Shown: positions 1 through 10,899 of the stretch, one piece after another
How the letters are laid out: every line of letters begins with the position of its first letter
Position numbering within the stretch: position 1 is the stretch's first letter
Assembly: GCF_042477335.2 (NCBI RefSeq)
Contig: NC_091255.1
Span: 47,904,501-47,968,500, forward strand
Source: Ovis canadensis
Lineage: Eukaryota > Chordata > Mammalia > Artiodactyla > Bovidae
Direction: 5' to 3'
DNA: 64,000 bases
Notes under the pieces: model-generated
Told to the model about the DNA's origin: nothing
The model's input: the letters and a program-made list of their open reading frames with translations, nothing else
Database searches by the model: none
Made by a program: the position numbers and the translations under genes

Positions 1-2091
1 CACCTCCTCCCGCTCAAGGTTGACAGAGGCGGGTAGAGTACCTGCTTTGGAATTCATTCATCCTCCCCCACATGATTCCTTTTCACACTGTGATTTCACT
101 CTCCTGCTCACCTGGGCCTGGTGTGGACGAGGAGCTAGACGCTCAGCTTGGGTCCGGGTCTCACCTTTCTGCTTTAGGGACAGCTGCAGGAAAGAGGGGA
201 ATGGGGTGTTCTCTTCGCAGCCCTTTTCTCTCCCTCCCACTGAGTCTCCGGGGTCCCTGGCTTGCCTCCTCCTGAAAGATGGGGCAAGGAAGCCTCAGGC
301 CTCTCGGCTGTGCAGCCCAGCCCCTGAGACCTGGTTAGACGGGCCGCTCCTCCTGGGAAGGCAGCTTGGGGCCTTCCATGGCCTCCGGCCACCCCACACC
401 ACCTGATCTGACCCCAGGGGGACTGGACTGGGCGAAGCCATAGCCCGCTCTGTATCTCCACAACTTCCTCGAGGGGGAAGGAGTGGGTGTCTGCAGATGT
501 CTGTGACAGGCGAGTGAGAGTGCGAGCGTGAGAGAAGCGGGCAGGGTGTGGGCTTTCAGGAGGGTGCACAGAGGGGAGGTCCTTGAGGGCGAGAAGTTCC
601 TTATGTTTTCTTTGGAATGAGAATCCTTCCTTTCCTTCTCTCCCTGAATGGAGGAAGCCCACCACCCCCCCTTTCCAAAGTGCAGAAGTGAGGAGGGGGT
701 GTGTACTTGGTGGGGGCTGATAATGGGGCCTGTAGCTTGCTGGTGGAAGGGGGAGAGGAGAGACTTCATGACTCCAGGCAGATACCTTCCCCCATCTCTG
801 TGTCTTGGGCTATAGAATAGGGCCCGGGGGACCTGTGTCACCTACGCTGTGTTCCCCCCTCTTCCTGCCCCCAGCTCGCTCGTCTACCTAAAGCCTCCCT
901 GAAGTAAGGGGAGAGGGTCCCAGGGCTTACAAAACTGGAAGCGCAGACCCGGGTTGAGGAAGGGAAAGATGGTGCTATCTCCAAGTCCCTTCTTCACTCT
1001 TGGGTGGCTGTGACCACCCTTGCCTGATTTTATGCATCTCTGGGCTTTCCTGTCACCTTCTGGGTCTCCCCCTTCATCCACTGACTCAGGCCCTACGGTT
1101 GACATCTTTGCATCCTTGTGCCTTGCAGGAGAGGGAGGGGCCTGCAGGCATGTTTAACATCTAGTCCTCACTGCTTGTGAGTTGACTTGGGAATATTTAC
1201 CCCTGATCAGAGGCTTGAGCCCCTGCCTGACCGATCCTTTTCCCTCCTTGGCCACAGCCACGGTGAGGGCGGGTGGAGAGTCTTATATTGGGCAGTGTGG
1301 GGGATGAGGGAAGCAGAGAAGGAACAATTTTGGGAGCCGTGGGCAGGCACTAGTCCGTTCTATTTCCTCTTAATCTCAAAGCACAATGTGGATTCTGGGA
1401 CCAAAGGTCAGAGAGACATATCCTGTTGGAGAACCTGTGGTTGGCAGGGAAGTGAGAGGCTGGGAGGAGGGCTGGGGAGCAAGAAGTAGCCTGTTTTCGT
1501 TCAGCCTAATTTTTCTTCCAAAACAAGGCAAGCCAGCCACTGGAATCTTGCTGCCAGCCCTTGGTTCCTTCCATCCTAAAAATAGGGGACCTTTTCTCAC
1601 ACACCCCCAGAGAGAGGAGGGACTATTCACACTGGTGCTGAGGGACCTAGGGGCTGCTGAGAGTCCTTATTCCCTTCCAGAATCATCCATCCCCAGCAGA
1701 GCGCAGAACCTGAGGGCTGGGCCGAGTCCCTGGTCTTGTCCTACAGTTCACAGAGGGTTGTTTTTTGTTTTTAGCCAATCTAATCCCAGGAAAGAAGATG
1801 CAGCAAGGCTAGAATGTGAATATAACTTTAGTGGACCAATAATAAAATGCAAGGAGCCCAATGGTGAGAAAAGTGAATTCTCTCAATATCACTTCCTGTT
1901 TTCTTCCTCATGTCCCTCCAGGGAAAAACTACTTTATTGCTTAATTTCTGCCTTTTCCCCCTTACATATGCACTTTGGGGCCTTTTTTTTTTTTTTTTAA
2001 TAGCTGGAAAAAAAATACCACCCCACAAACCTGTATTTAAAAAGAAATAGAAATGATCACGTGAAATTTGCCTCTGTCCAAACATTTCATC

Positions 2092-2127
2092 TGTGTGTGT
2101 GTGTGCGTGCGTGTGTGTGTGTGTGTG
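2092..2127 (+). repeat. (GT)n microsatellite in the putative 3' UTR
   Basis: About 18 GT dinucleotides, interrupted by two GC steps near 2105-2110. It lies about 160 bp before the poly(A) signal. Confidence 0.9.
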
Positions 2128-2287
2128 AAGCCGTCCGTTCATCTTTTTATATGGGGTGGTCGTCTTTTCTTGGTCTGTTTTGGTCCCCTCCCTCGTGGGC
2201 TTGTGCTTGGGATCAAATCTTTCTGGCCTGTTAATGATTCTGAACATTTGACTTGGACCACAAGTGAATCTTTCTCCTGGTGACTCA

Positions 2288-2293
2288 AATAAA
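2288..2293 (+). terminator. Poly(A) signal AATAAA, putative LASP1 end
   Basis: Canonical hexamer, followed by an A/T-rich stretch to about 2306 and a GT-rich element at 2340-2360. Cleavage is expected near 2305-2315. Confidence 0.6.
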
Positions 2294-2389
2294 AGTATAA
2301 TTTTTACCTGCGGACTTGGCTTGCTCTCTCTGGTCCTGAGGTGGTGTGTGTGTGTGTCCTGTCTCCTTGGGGGCATTTTAGACACACTT

Positions 2390-2545
2390 TTATCCCCCTT
2401 TGACTTTATGAACAGCCCTATGAAAGAAGTAACTGCTTGATATCCATCTTACAGATGGGGTTTCCTGAAGCCCAGAAAGGCAGTGGTTTGGTGGGAGTCA
2501 CACCAGCTAGTGGCTGGGCCGGAGGTCTTAGGACCCCAGTGTGAT
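2390..2545 (+). repeat. MIR SINE fragment
   Basis: The order 'cttacagatgggg', 'gaagcccagaaaggcag', 'cacaccagctagtggctgg' follows the MIR core and 3' part. It is an ancient, diverged copy. Confidence 0.65.
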
Positions 2546-3330
2546 GCTCCTGGCCTCCTGCCATGACCTTGACAGGAGCCCTGCACCCACACACTTGTAT
2601 CTCCCAGGCTCAGTTCTTTGCTCCAGGTGCACTGGGTCTGAACTTTGACCAGGTCAGGCAGCCCGCCTCCCCTTTTCTGCTGGGTTGGGACAAGAAGGTG
2701 GCAGAGAAGGAATCCAGATCCTTCGTCCGCAGCTTGGGGCCACCAGTCAACCCCGTGCTGTGGCCTTGTGGAGAGGGGCGTTCTTCACTCTGGGCACAGA
2801 ATTCAGGCTTCCCCTGGCTTCAGGATAGCAGCAGGGTGGAGAGGAAAAGGGCTTTCCCCAAAGTGAGAGTCTTTGTGATCAGATGACACGGCTGCTCCGA
2901 GCAGCTGAGCAGCGCTGGGTGGGATAATTACAGATGGTACTGACACCTGCTCCCCCTCTGACACCATGGGCGGCTTAATGTGTCCCCCGAAGCAGGCAAT
3001 GAGTTGGCAAATCTTGCCTCCATTGGCCTGCCTCCTGTTTGCTGCAGAGCTGTAGCCCCCTCTCCCCAGGAGGCTTCATTCATTCCCCTTTTCGGGACAG
3101 TCTGCTTGGGAGGGAACCAGTGCCAAGTCTCCACTCCCAACTCATAAGACACTCTTGCCCTGCCTCCCTGTGCGAACCTACGCGAGCAGTTTCCTGACTC
3201 CCTTCTAAAGCAGCCTGAGTTCCTGAGGCTTAGCATGACGAAGCAGCTGCTGCTGCCCTGGTCCTGTGCCCCTCAAAGGAGCTAGTTAGCGTGGAGCCAA
3301 GGACACTAGGCCAGAGGTGTCACAGGGAAT
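2546..3330. other. Intergenic, no feature recognised
   Basis: Mixed-composition unique sequence. ORFs on either strand are short and show no domain, splice context or repeat identity. Confidence 0.5.
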
Positions 3331-3563
3331 TTGCTTTTGTTTTTTAATTTAATAGGAAATCAGGCAAAAGGCATAATAAAAACAAGAAGGCATAACTACC
3401 CACCACCCAGCTTAAACTATGAAATATCAATTCTCCTTTCCCCTCAGAAAAAGCAACTTGAAATATATGAAAAAGGTATATATGTACAACTGAATCACTT
3501 TGCTGTACGGCAGAAATTAACACAAAATTGTGAATCAACTCTACTTCAATAAAAAAAAATAAA
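3331..3563 (+). mobile_element. L1-like 3' end
   Basis: The last part (from about 3478) resembles the cetartiodactyl L1 3' end motif 'gaatcactttgctgtac' and closes with an A-rich tail at 3549-3562. Confidence 0.55.
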
Positions 3564-3779
3564 AGTCACTTGAATTGCATTTCTAAACACTTAACTGCAC
3601 ATGGATGGGCCTGACCCAGAGTTCTGTAGTGCCCTCTCTGGGTATAACACTGCAATGAGCACTGAAGAGGATATAAGAGAGGATAAGGATGTGGGAAATG
3701 ACCACAAAGAGATAAGGAATGGTTGGAGGAGAGGCCTCTGATGCTCACACTGTAATAGGAAGGATCTGTGCAAAATGTT

Positions 3780-4053
3780 CGGAGAAGGCAATGGCACCCC
3801 ACTCCAGTACTCTTGCCTGGAAAATCCCATGGATGGAGGAGCCTGGTAGGCTGCAGTCCATGGGGTTGCTAAGAGTTGGACACGACTGAGCGACTTCAGT
3901 TTCACTTTTCACTTTCATGCACTGGAGAAGGAAATGGCAACCCACTCCAGTGTTCTTGCCTGGAGAATCCCAGGGGTGGGGGAGCCTGGTGGGCAGCCGT
4001 CTATGGGGTCGCCCAGAGTCGAACACGACTGAAATGACTTAGCAACAGCAGCA
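3780..4053 (+). mobile_element. BOV-A2 SINE, full length
   Basis: Two Bov-A monomers in tandem, ending in an AGC-rich tail. A 12-bp target-site duplication (gtgcaaaatgtt) flanks it at 3768-3779 and 4054-4065. Confidence 0.9.
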
Positions 4054-4164
4054 GTGCAAAATGTTGCAAGCTGAGAAGCCCAGGTGGGCCTGGGAGGGGA
4101 TTTCAGATTAACAGGGTGGGCCGGTCTGGGGCGAGAGAAGAATGTGGATTCCGGAGTGGACAAG

Positions 4165-4315
4165 CCTAGTTTTGAATTGGTCTCTGGCCTTTCCAATGAA
4201 ACATTAGGCAGGTTACTGATCATCTCTGAGCCTCATCTATAAAAGACTTGCAGGGAGGTTGAAATTACACCACGTGCAATATCTGACACAATATAGGAAT
4301 CCCGTAAGTCTCAGC
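4165..4315 (+). repeat. MIR SINE fragment
   Basis: Diverged MIR: 'aggcaggttactgatcatc', 'ctgagcctcatctataaaa' and a following 'ggaggttgaaatta' segment in MIR order. Confidence 0.5.
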
Positions 4316-4639
4316 TCCATCCCTCTGGGATGCCATCTGAAACACACGTGAGACCTTTGTCCTTGTCCCTCCATAACCTGACTCTACCACGTGCCAATGG
4401 CCCGCCCAGCCCCCAACCATCATTTTGAATTCCTTTGCCAAGGATTCATGAGAGGAAAGAGTGAGAAGAAAAGCACTCAGGAGATGTCATTCCTTGGGCA
4501 CCTGGATACAGGTCAGATCTCTTCCCTACTTCCATAATATTCAGACTCCATTTAGATACAAAGGGTAGGATTGGGTTCCTGGGGAGAAATTGAGCCTCTC
4601 CATTTCTGCCTGGTCTAAATCCAGCAGTTCCTTGGTTAC

Positions 4640-4800
4640 CCGCTCCCGAGCTTTCTGATTGGTTGGCGAAGGAAGGGGGCGCGGGGGCGGATAGTAAGCT
4701 GCCGATGGAGCCGCAGTATCCCTTAGTCTCTAGCCCTGGGAGGGGGAGGGGGAAAGGAAGGCTAAGCTGTAGAGGGAAGGGGGAGCCATTTCTCTCCACT
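4640..4800 (+). promoter_or_regulatory. CpG-rich promoter-like region with CCAAT and GC boxes
   Basis: An NF-Y type inverted CCAAT box (ctgattggtt, core ATTGG at 4658-4662) is followed 15-30 bp later by a GC box (gggggcgg, ending about 4690). GC content and CpG frequency rise sharply against the AT-rich surroundings. A start site 50-80 bp after the CCAAT box would fall at about 4710-4740. This resembles a TATA-less housekeeping promoter firing to the right; firing to the left is not excluded. Confidence 0.5.
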
Positions 4801-4861
4801 GGCTGCAGTCTTCGTGCTCACATTTCCCCGGAATCCGGAGGCGTCCTCGGCCAAGGACTCC

Positions 4862-4942
<81 letters not shown>

Positions 4943-5216
4943 GGACCCGAAACGGCGGCGTGGAGCCCGCAGATCAGGGGGGAAGGATGAAGCTGACTGG
5001 CCGAGCATCCTGCTTGCTGACGCACCGGTAGATTTTTGCTTCTGGTCATTATTTCGGGTATTGATTCAAAAACAAAATTACAAGGGATCTTGTTTTCCTA
5101 TTTTTTTTTTTTCTCAGACGCATTGATGTAGCATTTCCCAGACCACTCTGAAAAGAATAAGAAATGCCAACTTCTTTCTTTGAGACATAATTTAAAATAA
5201 TGATTTTTAAAATGAA

Positions 5217-5222
5217 AATAAA
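5217..5222 (+). terminator. Poly(A) signal AATAAA for the short GC-rich unit
   Basis: Hexamer 275 bp after the microprotein stop codon. It is the first canonical signal downstream of the CpG-rich region. The surrounding AT-rich context makes a chance hexamer quite possible. Confidence 0.35.
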
Positions 5223-5242
5223 GCCCATAATCAAAGGATTCT

Positions 5243-6589
5243 TAGGTAGAATGGGTTGGGAGTGGTGTGCATGGTGGGAGGGACTATTATTTCCTAGTTT
5301 TTTCTTCAAGTTAGGTGCTCAAACTCCACTTTGTCCATTTTATCCTGGTAATTAAAGGTTAAAAACATCTTTATATGTCAGTAGAGTGGCTTACAATTAT
5401 GCTGGCATAATTGCATTAATTAACTAGTAACTCATTCTAACTTGAGGATGAGATACCAAATGAAATTTACTTGGGAGTGGGATTTAGGGGAGATGTCAAT
5501 TCTTCCCCTACTGTGGGGCTTGGCCGAGAGAGGAACTCCCAGTGTCAGGAGCTGATACCTTCGTATTCCCATCTGAGCCTTGCTTTTTCTGGGTTTCCCA
5601 CAGCTCCTGGATTCCAGTCCAACAAGAGGCCTCTTATCAACAGAAATCCTGCTGCCCAGCAGACCTCTTCTAAAGCTTTCCGGATATGGTTAACCCGTCA
5701 AGCAAGGGACTCTTTAGAGTTCAGAGGCAGAAGCACTCGGCTGGGACATCAGGAATTCACGGGCATGGCTGGCAACTGCAGTGTGCATTTAAGCTATAGA
5801 TGGAGGATGTTGAGAAAGAGCTAAAATGTAGACTCATTAAAGTTCCCATGGAGAACTGCTCAAAAATTTATTTGATAGCCTTCCCTTAGGTCTTAATTGC
5901 AACTTCATATTAAGCTAAATGATGTTCTTTTCTTGCTCACATGAAGGGTGTTCCCTTGTAAGTCCAAGAGCATGTTGTCTATCTTCATTTATGAAGTAGT
6001 TGCTTTATCACTCACTGTCTTTAAAGATTGCACAATCTGGGTTTGTGTGGTTTCCGTGTCTCAATCTGTAGAAGGAACTTGTCGTTTGAGTTTCTAAGAT
6101 TTATCTTCCCCACTCCATGCCCCTTGGGCTCCAGCTTCTCATTTAAAGAGAGCAACAGTTATACAGTCCTCATTCTTTCTGCATACCTGAATTATAAATT
6201 ATTGAAACAAAATGGCTACACTGTTATTTGGGAAAAACTTCTCTCTTACCCTCAAATAAATGTGTTTGTTTCCTTTTTGTATTGCCAAATGTTCTCTTTC
6301 TAAAAAAACAAAAGCAAAAATCTTTCAACATTTCTCTGTCCGAGTTGAAGAAACCATATATTTGAGGGTCCAGAGTAGAGTTGGGCTCCAAATCTGTGGT
6401 ATCTATTTCTTTGAAAAATCTGTCATGATTGTTCTACATTTGATTTTTCTTTCTGGCTTATAAATAAACAAGAAGAAGAGAGATTAGCCTAATAGTTTTA
6501 TTTATAACATTATGTTCAATTTCCATGTTTTAAAAAGAAAATTGAGGAAGTATAATATACGTCACAACATCTGGCCAAGAAAAAACATC
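5243..6589. other. Intergenic, no feature recognised
   Basis: AT-rich unique sequence; ORFs are short and unsupported. Confidence 0.5.
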
Positions 6590-6870
6590 GTTCTAGGAAC
6601 TTGTCTAGGCAACAAATTATGTGATCTTCAATAAGTCACTTAACCTTTGAAAGTCAAAGTAACCTCATGGAGTATACAGTCTAGGCCAGAATACTGGATG
6701 GGTAGCCATTCCCTTCTGCAGGGGATCTTCCCAGCCCAGAGACTGAGCCCAGGTCTCCCAAATTGCTGACAGATTCTTTACCAGCTGAGCCACCAGGGAA
6801 GCCCACTTAACCTTTGGGCTTCAGATTATTCTGATAAAAGAAATAGTTGGACTGGAAAATCGTTTATGAG
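6590..6870 (+). repeat. MIR-like fragment split by a Bov-tA
   Basis: 'tatgtgatcttcaataagtc' plus 'acttaacctttgggcttcag' and following text read as one MIR ('gtgaccttgggcaagtcacttaacctct...') once the inserted SINE is removed. Confidence 0.55.
6650..6803 (-). mobile_element. Bov-tA SINE inside MIR
   Basis: The reverse tRNA-like head (ccaccagggaagcc) is at the right end. A perfect 13-bp target duplication (cacttaacctttg) lies at 6637-6649 and 6804-6816. Confidence 0.9.
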
Positions 6871-7496
6871 CTTTTCCATTTCAAAATCCTATAATTCTAG
6901 AATGGGAATTCCATCTTTAAGAACAGAATTCCCACAAAACAAACTCTTTTATAGTTTACCAGGAGTCCACTTTTCTGCTCTCCCCAAATGACATTTTATA
7001 ATGAAAACTCACCTGCAAAACTTTTTTTGGGTACCAACAGCCACATTGTGAGGAGAAAATGAAAATATTTATTTACCTCAAACATATATCAGCAATAATT
7101 TGCCTAAGCTGTTTAAGGAATATTAACAAGTACCATATGGGGTGGTATGTAGCAAAATGAGGTAAGCTGAGAGATATACTAATGGGAGAAGAATGGCTCT
7201 GAACATTAATAAATTCAGGGATGATCTTCAGTTATCTGGAGTCTTTGATGTAACATTTCCCACTAAAACGTTCCTCGGCATAACCTGTGTTTCAAACTAA
7301 ACTTTGTACTTCACGTCAAGAGATCAGCTCTAGGTCCTTTCCTAGGTAAGCAGGGCAAGTGTCAATATTTTGGAGTGGTCCAAATTACACAGTTAATTAT
7401 GGTAATGCAGATCTTCATGGTATATATATAGTCTCTAAACAGGCTCCCTCTTAAGTCTTTTATGAGGTCAAGGCTCTTCAGTCTGTATCCATATCG
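6871..7496. other. Intergenic, no feature recognised
   Basis: AT-rich unique sequence with no coding or repeat signature I can name. Confidence 0.5.
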
Positions 7497-7702
7497 TTTC
7501 AGTTGTGTCAGAATCCTTGCAACCCTATGGGCTATAACCCGCCAGACTCCTCTGTCTGCGGGGATTCTCCAGGCAAGAATACTGGAGTGGGTTGCCATGC
7601 CCTCCTCCAGGGGTCTTCCCAACTCAGGGATCAAACCCGCGTCTCTTATGTCTCCTGCATTGGCAGGCAGGTTCTTTACCACGAGGGCCACCTGGGAAGG
7701 CC
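7497..7702 (-). mobile_element. Bov-tA SINE
   Basis: Reverse Bov-A-like body (gggattctccaggcaag-type motif at 7560) followed by the reverse tRNA-derived head ending in acctgggaagg. Confidence 0.9.
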
Positions 7703-8474
7703 ATACAAAGTTGATATGACTAATCAAAGCAGTGAAAACAGTCAGCCTATTTCAGTTATACACCAGTGATACTGGGCACAATATAAAGACAGATCATATT
7801 TTCAATAACTTGCAAAATATAATGGTTTTAAAAAATAATTACATTTTGGAAGAAATTCTATGACTTTGTGCCCATATCCATGCTATGTCAGTTTATAACT
7901 TGAGTTTTCCTGTGCTCATTTCGGTAAAAGTTTTCTAAATTTCACATCTAAATTATTTGTGTATTGTCATCCTAAAATAATAAAACACTGCAAAAATTAC
8001 TTTTGTAAAATAAAGTTTTCTTTAGATCTTATAAATCTGGGCCATAGGGCAATCATATCCTATAAAAATGGGGTTGAATATTTACTACATATCAATGTAG
8101 TAAAAATATCTCTAAATAATGCAGATAACTTAAAAAATTAATTGGTATAAAATTGGCATAAAATTAATTGGCTAAAAATCATATTAATACTTGCTTTCTT
8201 GATTAAAAAAATAAGGGGTTTAGGTAGAAAATAATGTATTTTATGTTAGGAGAAAGAGAAAATATTTTAGGAAACAGTTAAACAATGGGAAGATATTAAT
8301 AAGTTGGAACCACCTAAAACTCATTGGGTATTTTTTATAAGAAATCCAATCCAAACTTTCTGAGTTTGAAACTTGGCATGCCATGATCTATTAAATCTCA
8401 GAAAATTTGTTTTCTTTTAAAAGGCTTAAATTAGCATAGTTCAAACTTTAAAATCCCTTAAAAGTATCACTTTA
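7703..8474. other. Intergenic, no feature recognised
   Basis: Strongly AT-rich unique sequence; no supported gene. Confidence 0.5.
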
Positions 8475-8945
8475 GGGCTTCCCTGGGGGCTCAGGGAAAG
8501 AATCTGCCTGCCAGTGCAAGAGACATGGGTTTGATCCCTGGTCCGAGAAGATCCCACATGCCAAGGAGCAACTGGGCTTATGTGCCTCAACTATTGAGCC
8601 TGTGCTCTGGAGCCCGGGAACCACAACTACTGAGCCTACGCACCGCAACTACTGAGGCCCTTACACCATAAAGCCCGTGCTCCACAACAGAGAAGCCACC
8701 GCGGGGAGAAGCCACCGCGGGGAGAAGCCACCGCGGGGAGAAGCCACCGCGGGGAGAAGCCACCGCGGGGAGAAGCCACCGCGGGGAGAAGCCACCGCGG
8801 GGAGAAGCCACCGCGGGGAGAAGCCACCGCGGGGAGAAGCCTGTGCACTGCAACAAAGTGTGGTCCCTTGCGCGCTGCAACTAGAGAAAAAGCCCACTTA
8901 GGAACCAAGACCCAGCACAGCCAAAAATAAATGAAACTGAATTTT
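8475..8945 (+). mobile_element. CHR-type tRNA-Glu SINE with internal expansion
   Basis: It starts with the head gggcttccctgggggctcag, continues with 'ttgatccctggtccgagaag' and several 'caactactgag' repeats, and ends with 'agcacagccaaaaataaat'. These are typical of the long CHR-2 cetartiodactyl SINE. The body has been lengthened by a 16-bp tandem array. Confidence 0.85.
8691..8834. repeat. 16-bp minisatellite, nine perfect copies
   Basis: The unit agaagccaccgcgggg is repeated nine times without a single mismatch (9 x 16 = 144 bp). It arises from the 'gagaagccaccgc' motif normally present once or twice in the host SINE. Because 16 is not a multiple of 3, all frames are open in a 16-residue period, which creates spurious ORFs on both strands. 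Confidence 0.98.
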
Positions 8946-9399
8946 TAAAAAGCACCATTTTAACTTTACATTATCTTTTAGAAATGAGAATTTCCCTTAA
9001 TAAAATACTTAAGCATAAAGTGGGAAAATTGTCTTTGTAAACTATATGCTATGGCTTTATCACAGACCAAATGTTTAAGCCTAGAATGGCCTTTTCTAAG
9101 TTAGCTTTGCTTCCATATATTTTAAGTAAAAAATAAAATCAAAGTCATATATAAAGCGAGAGACAGAAAAAAATCATTGACACAATTTCCATTATAAACT
9201 AAAAAACAACTGCTAAGGCAGACACATTTTTTAGAAATATTTAAGAATTTCTTTGTTTTAAAAAACACTGTGGTGTGCTCAGAGCAGGGGCCCTGAAGAA
9301 ATGGCTTACTGTTTACAACACACCCAACAGGAATCTGGGTTCATTGTGACAGGAGACACAAAATATGTGGCCTTTCCGTGAACAAGTACCCAACACATG

Positions 9400-9505
9400 T
9401 AAAAAAAAAAAAAATAAATAAATAAAAAAAAAATAAAAAAAAATATAAAAAAAAAAAAATAAAAATAAAAAAAAAAAATAAAAAAAAAAATAAAAAAATA
9501 AAAAA
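9400..9505. repeat. A-rich low-complexity tract (AAAAT)n
   Basis: About 105 bp of A runs broken by single T bases. It may be the decayed tail of a retroposon, but no body is clear upstream. Confidence 0.9.
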
Positions 9506-9884
9506 CACTGTAAGAGCTTATCATAGGAAACTGCAGGTAATGCACAATAATCACATATTTTGTTGTTTGAAACTGATATTAAACTATGACAACTGCAATT
9601 GTAGTATTTTAGCAGTAATTTGAATATCAATTGCTTGGGAGTGAATTAAACAGCAAATAGTATAGAATACTGTTCTGCTTATAGATTTATTATTCAAGAG
9701 TTGTTGCTAATAAATGAATTTATACACTAAAATGTTAAGCATAAAACACATAAATAAATATATAGTATATAGCTAATTGAAGCATTATTTTGTATTAAGA
9801 CACTTAGTTTTTTGATCATGGTAGAGCTATAATTAACAACTTAAATAAAAATAAGTTCTTCCACATGAAATAATTTAAAGGAAT

Positions 9885-10020
9885 TACATAACAAATATTT
9901 TATAATAACTATATATGGAGTATAATCTTTAAAATTAGTGAATCATATTGTACACCTGTAATTTATATAATGTTATACATCAACTTAAAACATTTAATTT
10001 TTAAAATAAAAAAAATTTTA
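9885..10020 (+). mobile_element. L1 3' end fragment
   Basis: 'gtgaatcatattgtacacct' then 'tgttatacatcaact' and an A/T tail match the common L1 3' terminus. Confidence 0.6.
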
Positions 10021-10601
10021 AGGCATTACATGCTCAGTGGTTTGCATAAAGACAAACTCTGAACAAGAAATGTTTCTAATTGTATTTTATTAACATTAAT
10101 AAATAAAATTTAGCAAATATGTATAGACAGTTCACCATAAATACAATACTTTAACAATGAATATTTTTCAGTTTTGTGCACTTTTAAGAAAGCAGTGATC
10201 TTAGAAAATCTACAATTATTAATCTTATTAAATGTAAAAAATTTTCAAGGGATAAACTAAGTTGTTTTTTTTTTAAGTCTAGTTACTTGAGGAATTTTCT
10301 GGAGTTGTATTTGCTTTCTTGATGGAAAAAATGTGTTCCTAGTCCTCTGGGACGTTTTTTTTTAAAGACGTTTTTTAGAAAAGACTGTCCAATACAGCTG
10401 CCTGTCGGGTCACCTTTCCTATATAGTGATGTCTCAATAAGCCAAGGAGCATATGTCCATCACCTGATCTCGTACAGCTTTCAGAGCTGCCTGCTAGTGG
10501 AACTGGTAAAGGAGTCCTAATGCTAGTATGGTATCAAATAACAAAACAAGTTTTCGTGGGAAAATTGTGCTTTTATCCTTTACAGTATTGACATGCAAAT
10601 C
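10021..10601. other. Intergenic, no feature recognised
   Basis: AT-rich unique sequence. Confidence 0.5.
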
Positions 10602-10612
10602 TGTAATCATAT

Positions 10613-10888
10613 GCTGCTGCTGCTGCTAAGTCACTTCAGTCGTGTCTGACTCTGTGTGACCCCAGAGACGGCAGCACACCAGGCTCCGCCGTCCCTGGGA
10701 TTCTCCAGGCAAGAACACTGGAGTGGGTTGCTATTTCCTTCTCCAATGCATTAAAGTGAAAAGTGAAAGTGAAGTCGCTCAGTCGTGTCCGACCCTCAGT
10801 GACCCCATGGACTGCAGCCTTCCAGGCCCCTCCACCCATGGGATTTTCCAGGCAAGAGTACTGGAGTGGAGTGCCATTGCCTTCTCCA
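10613..10888 (-). mobile_element. BOV-A2 SINE, full length
   Basis: Reverse dimer beginning with GCT repeats. An 11-bp target duplication (tgtaatcatat) is at 10602-10612 and 10889-10899. Confidence 0.92.
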
Positions 10889-10899
10889 TGTAATCATAT

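Larger units (their letters stand above)
1..2310 (+). other. LASP1: Probable LASP1 3' UTR (terminal exon end)
   Basis: No convincing coding frame runs through this stretch, but it ends in AATAAA at 2288 followed by a GT-rich downstream element (2340-2360), as expected of a long 3' UTR on the + strand. LASP1 (LIM and SH3 protein, an actin-binding focal adhesion scaffold) lies immediately upstream of FBXO47 in tail-to-tail orientation in human 17q12, and it has a long 3' UTR. FBXO47 is recognised beyond doubt further on, so synteny makes LASP1 the best candidate. None of the LASP1 coding sequence (LIM, nebulin repeats, SH3) is in the window, so the identity is inference from position. The short ORFs here show no family resemblance. 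Confidence 0.6.

Noticed and set aside
20-2000. Several ORFs of 100-204 codons in the first 2 kb
   Set aside because: They overlap in several frames on both strands, lack family resemblance and lie in a probable 3' UTR with moderate GC content.
3591-4223. Recurring ORFs with the phrase FSRQEYWSG and similar
   Set aside because: This phrase recurs throughout the window because it is the translation of Bov-A monomers in Bov-tA and BOV-A2 SINEs.
8691-8834. CRISPR-like regular repeat
   Set aside because: The copies are directly adjacent with no spacers, inside a mammalian SINE.
8587-8908. Long repetitive ORFs on both strands (for example 97 and 90 codons)
   Set aside because: They are produced by the 16-bp minisatellite, which has no stop in any frame; there is no independent coding evidence.
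9313-9630. Phe/Tyr-rich membrane-like ORF on the - strand
   Set aside because: It is the translation of an A-rich low-complexity tract.
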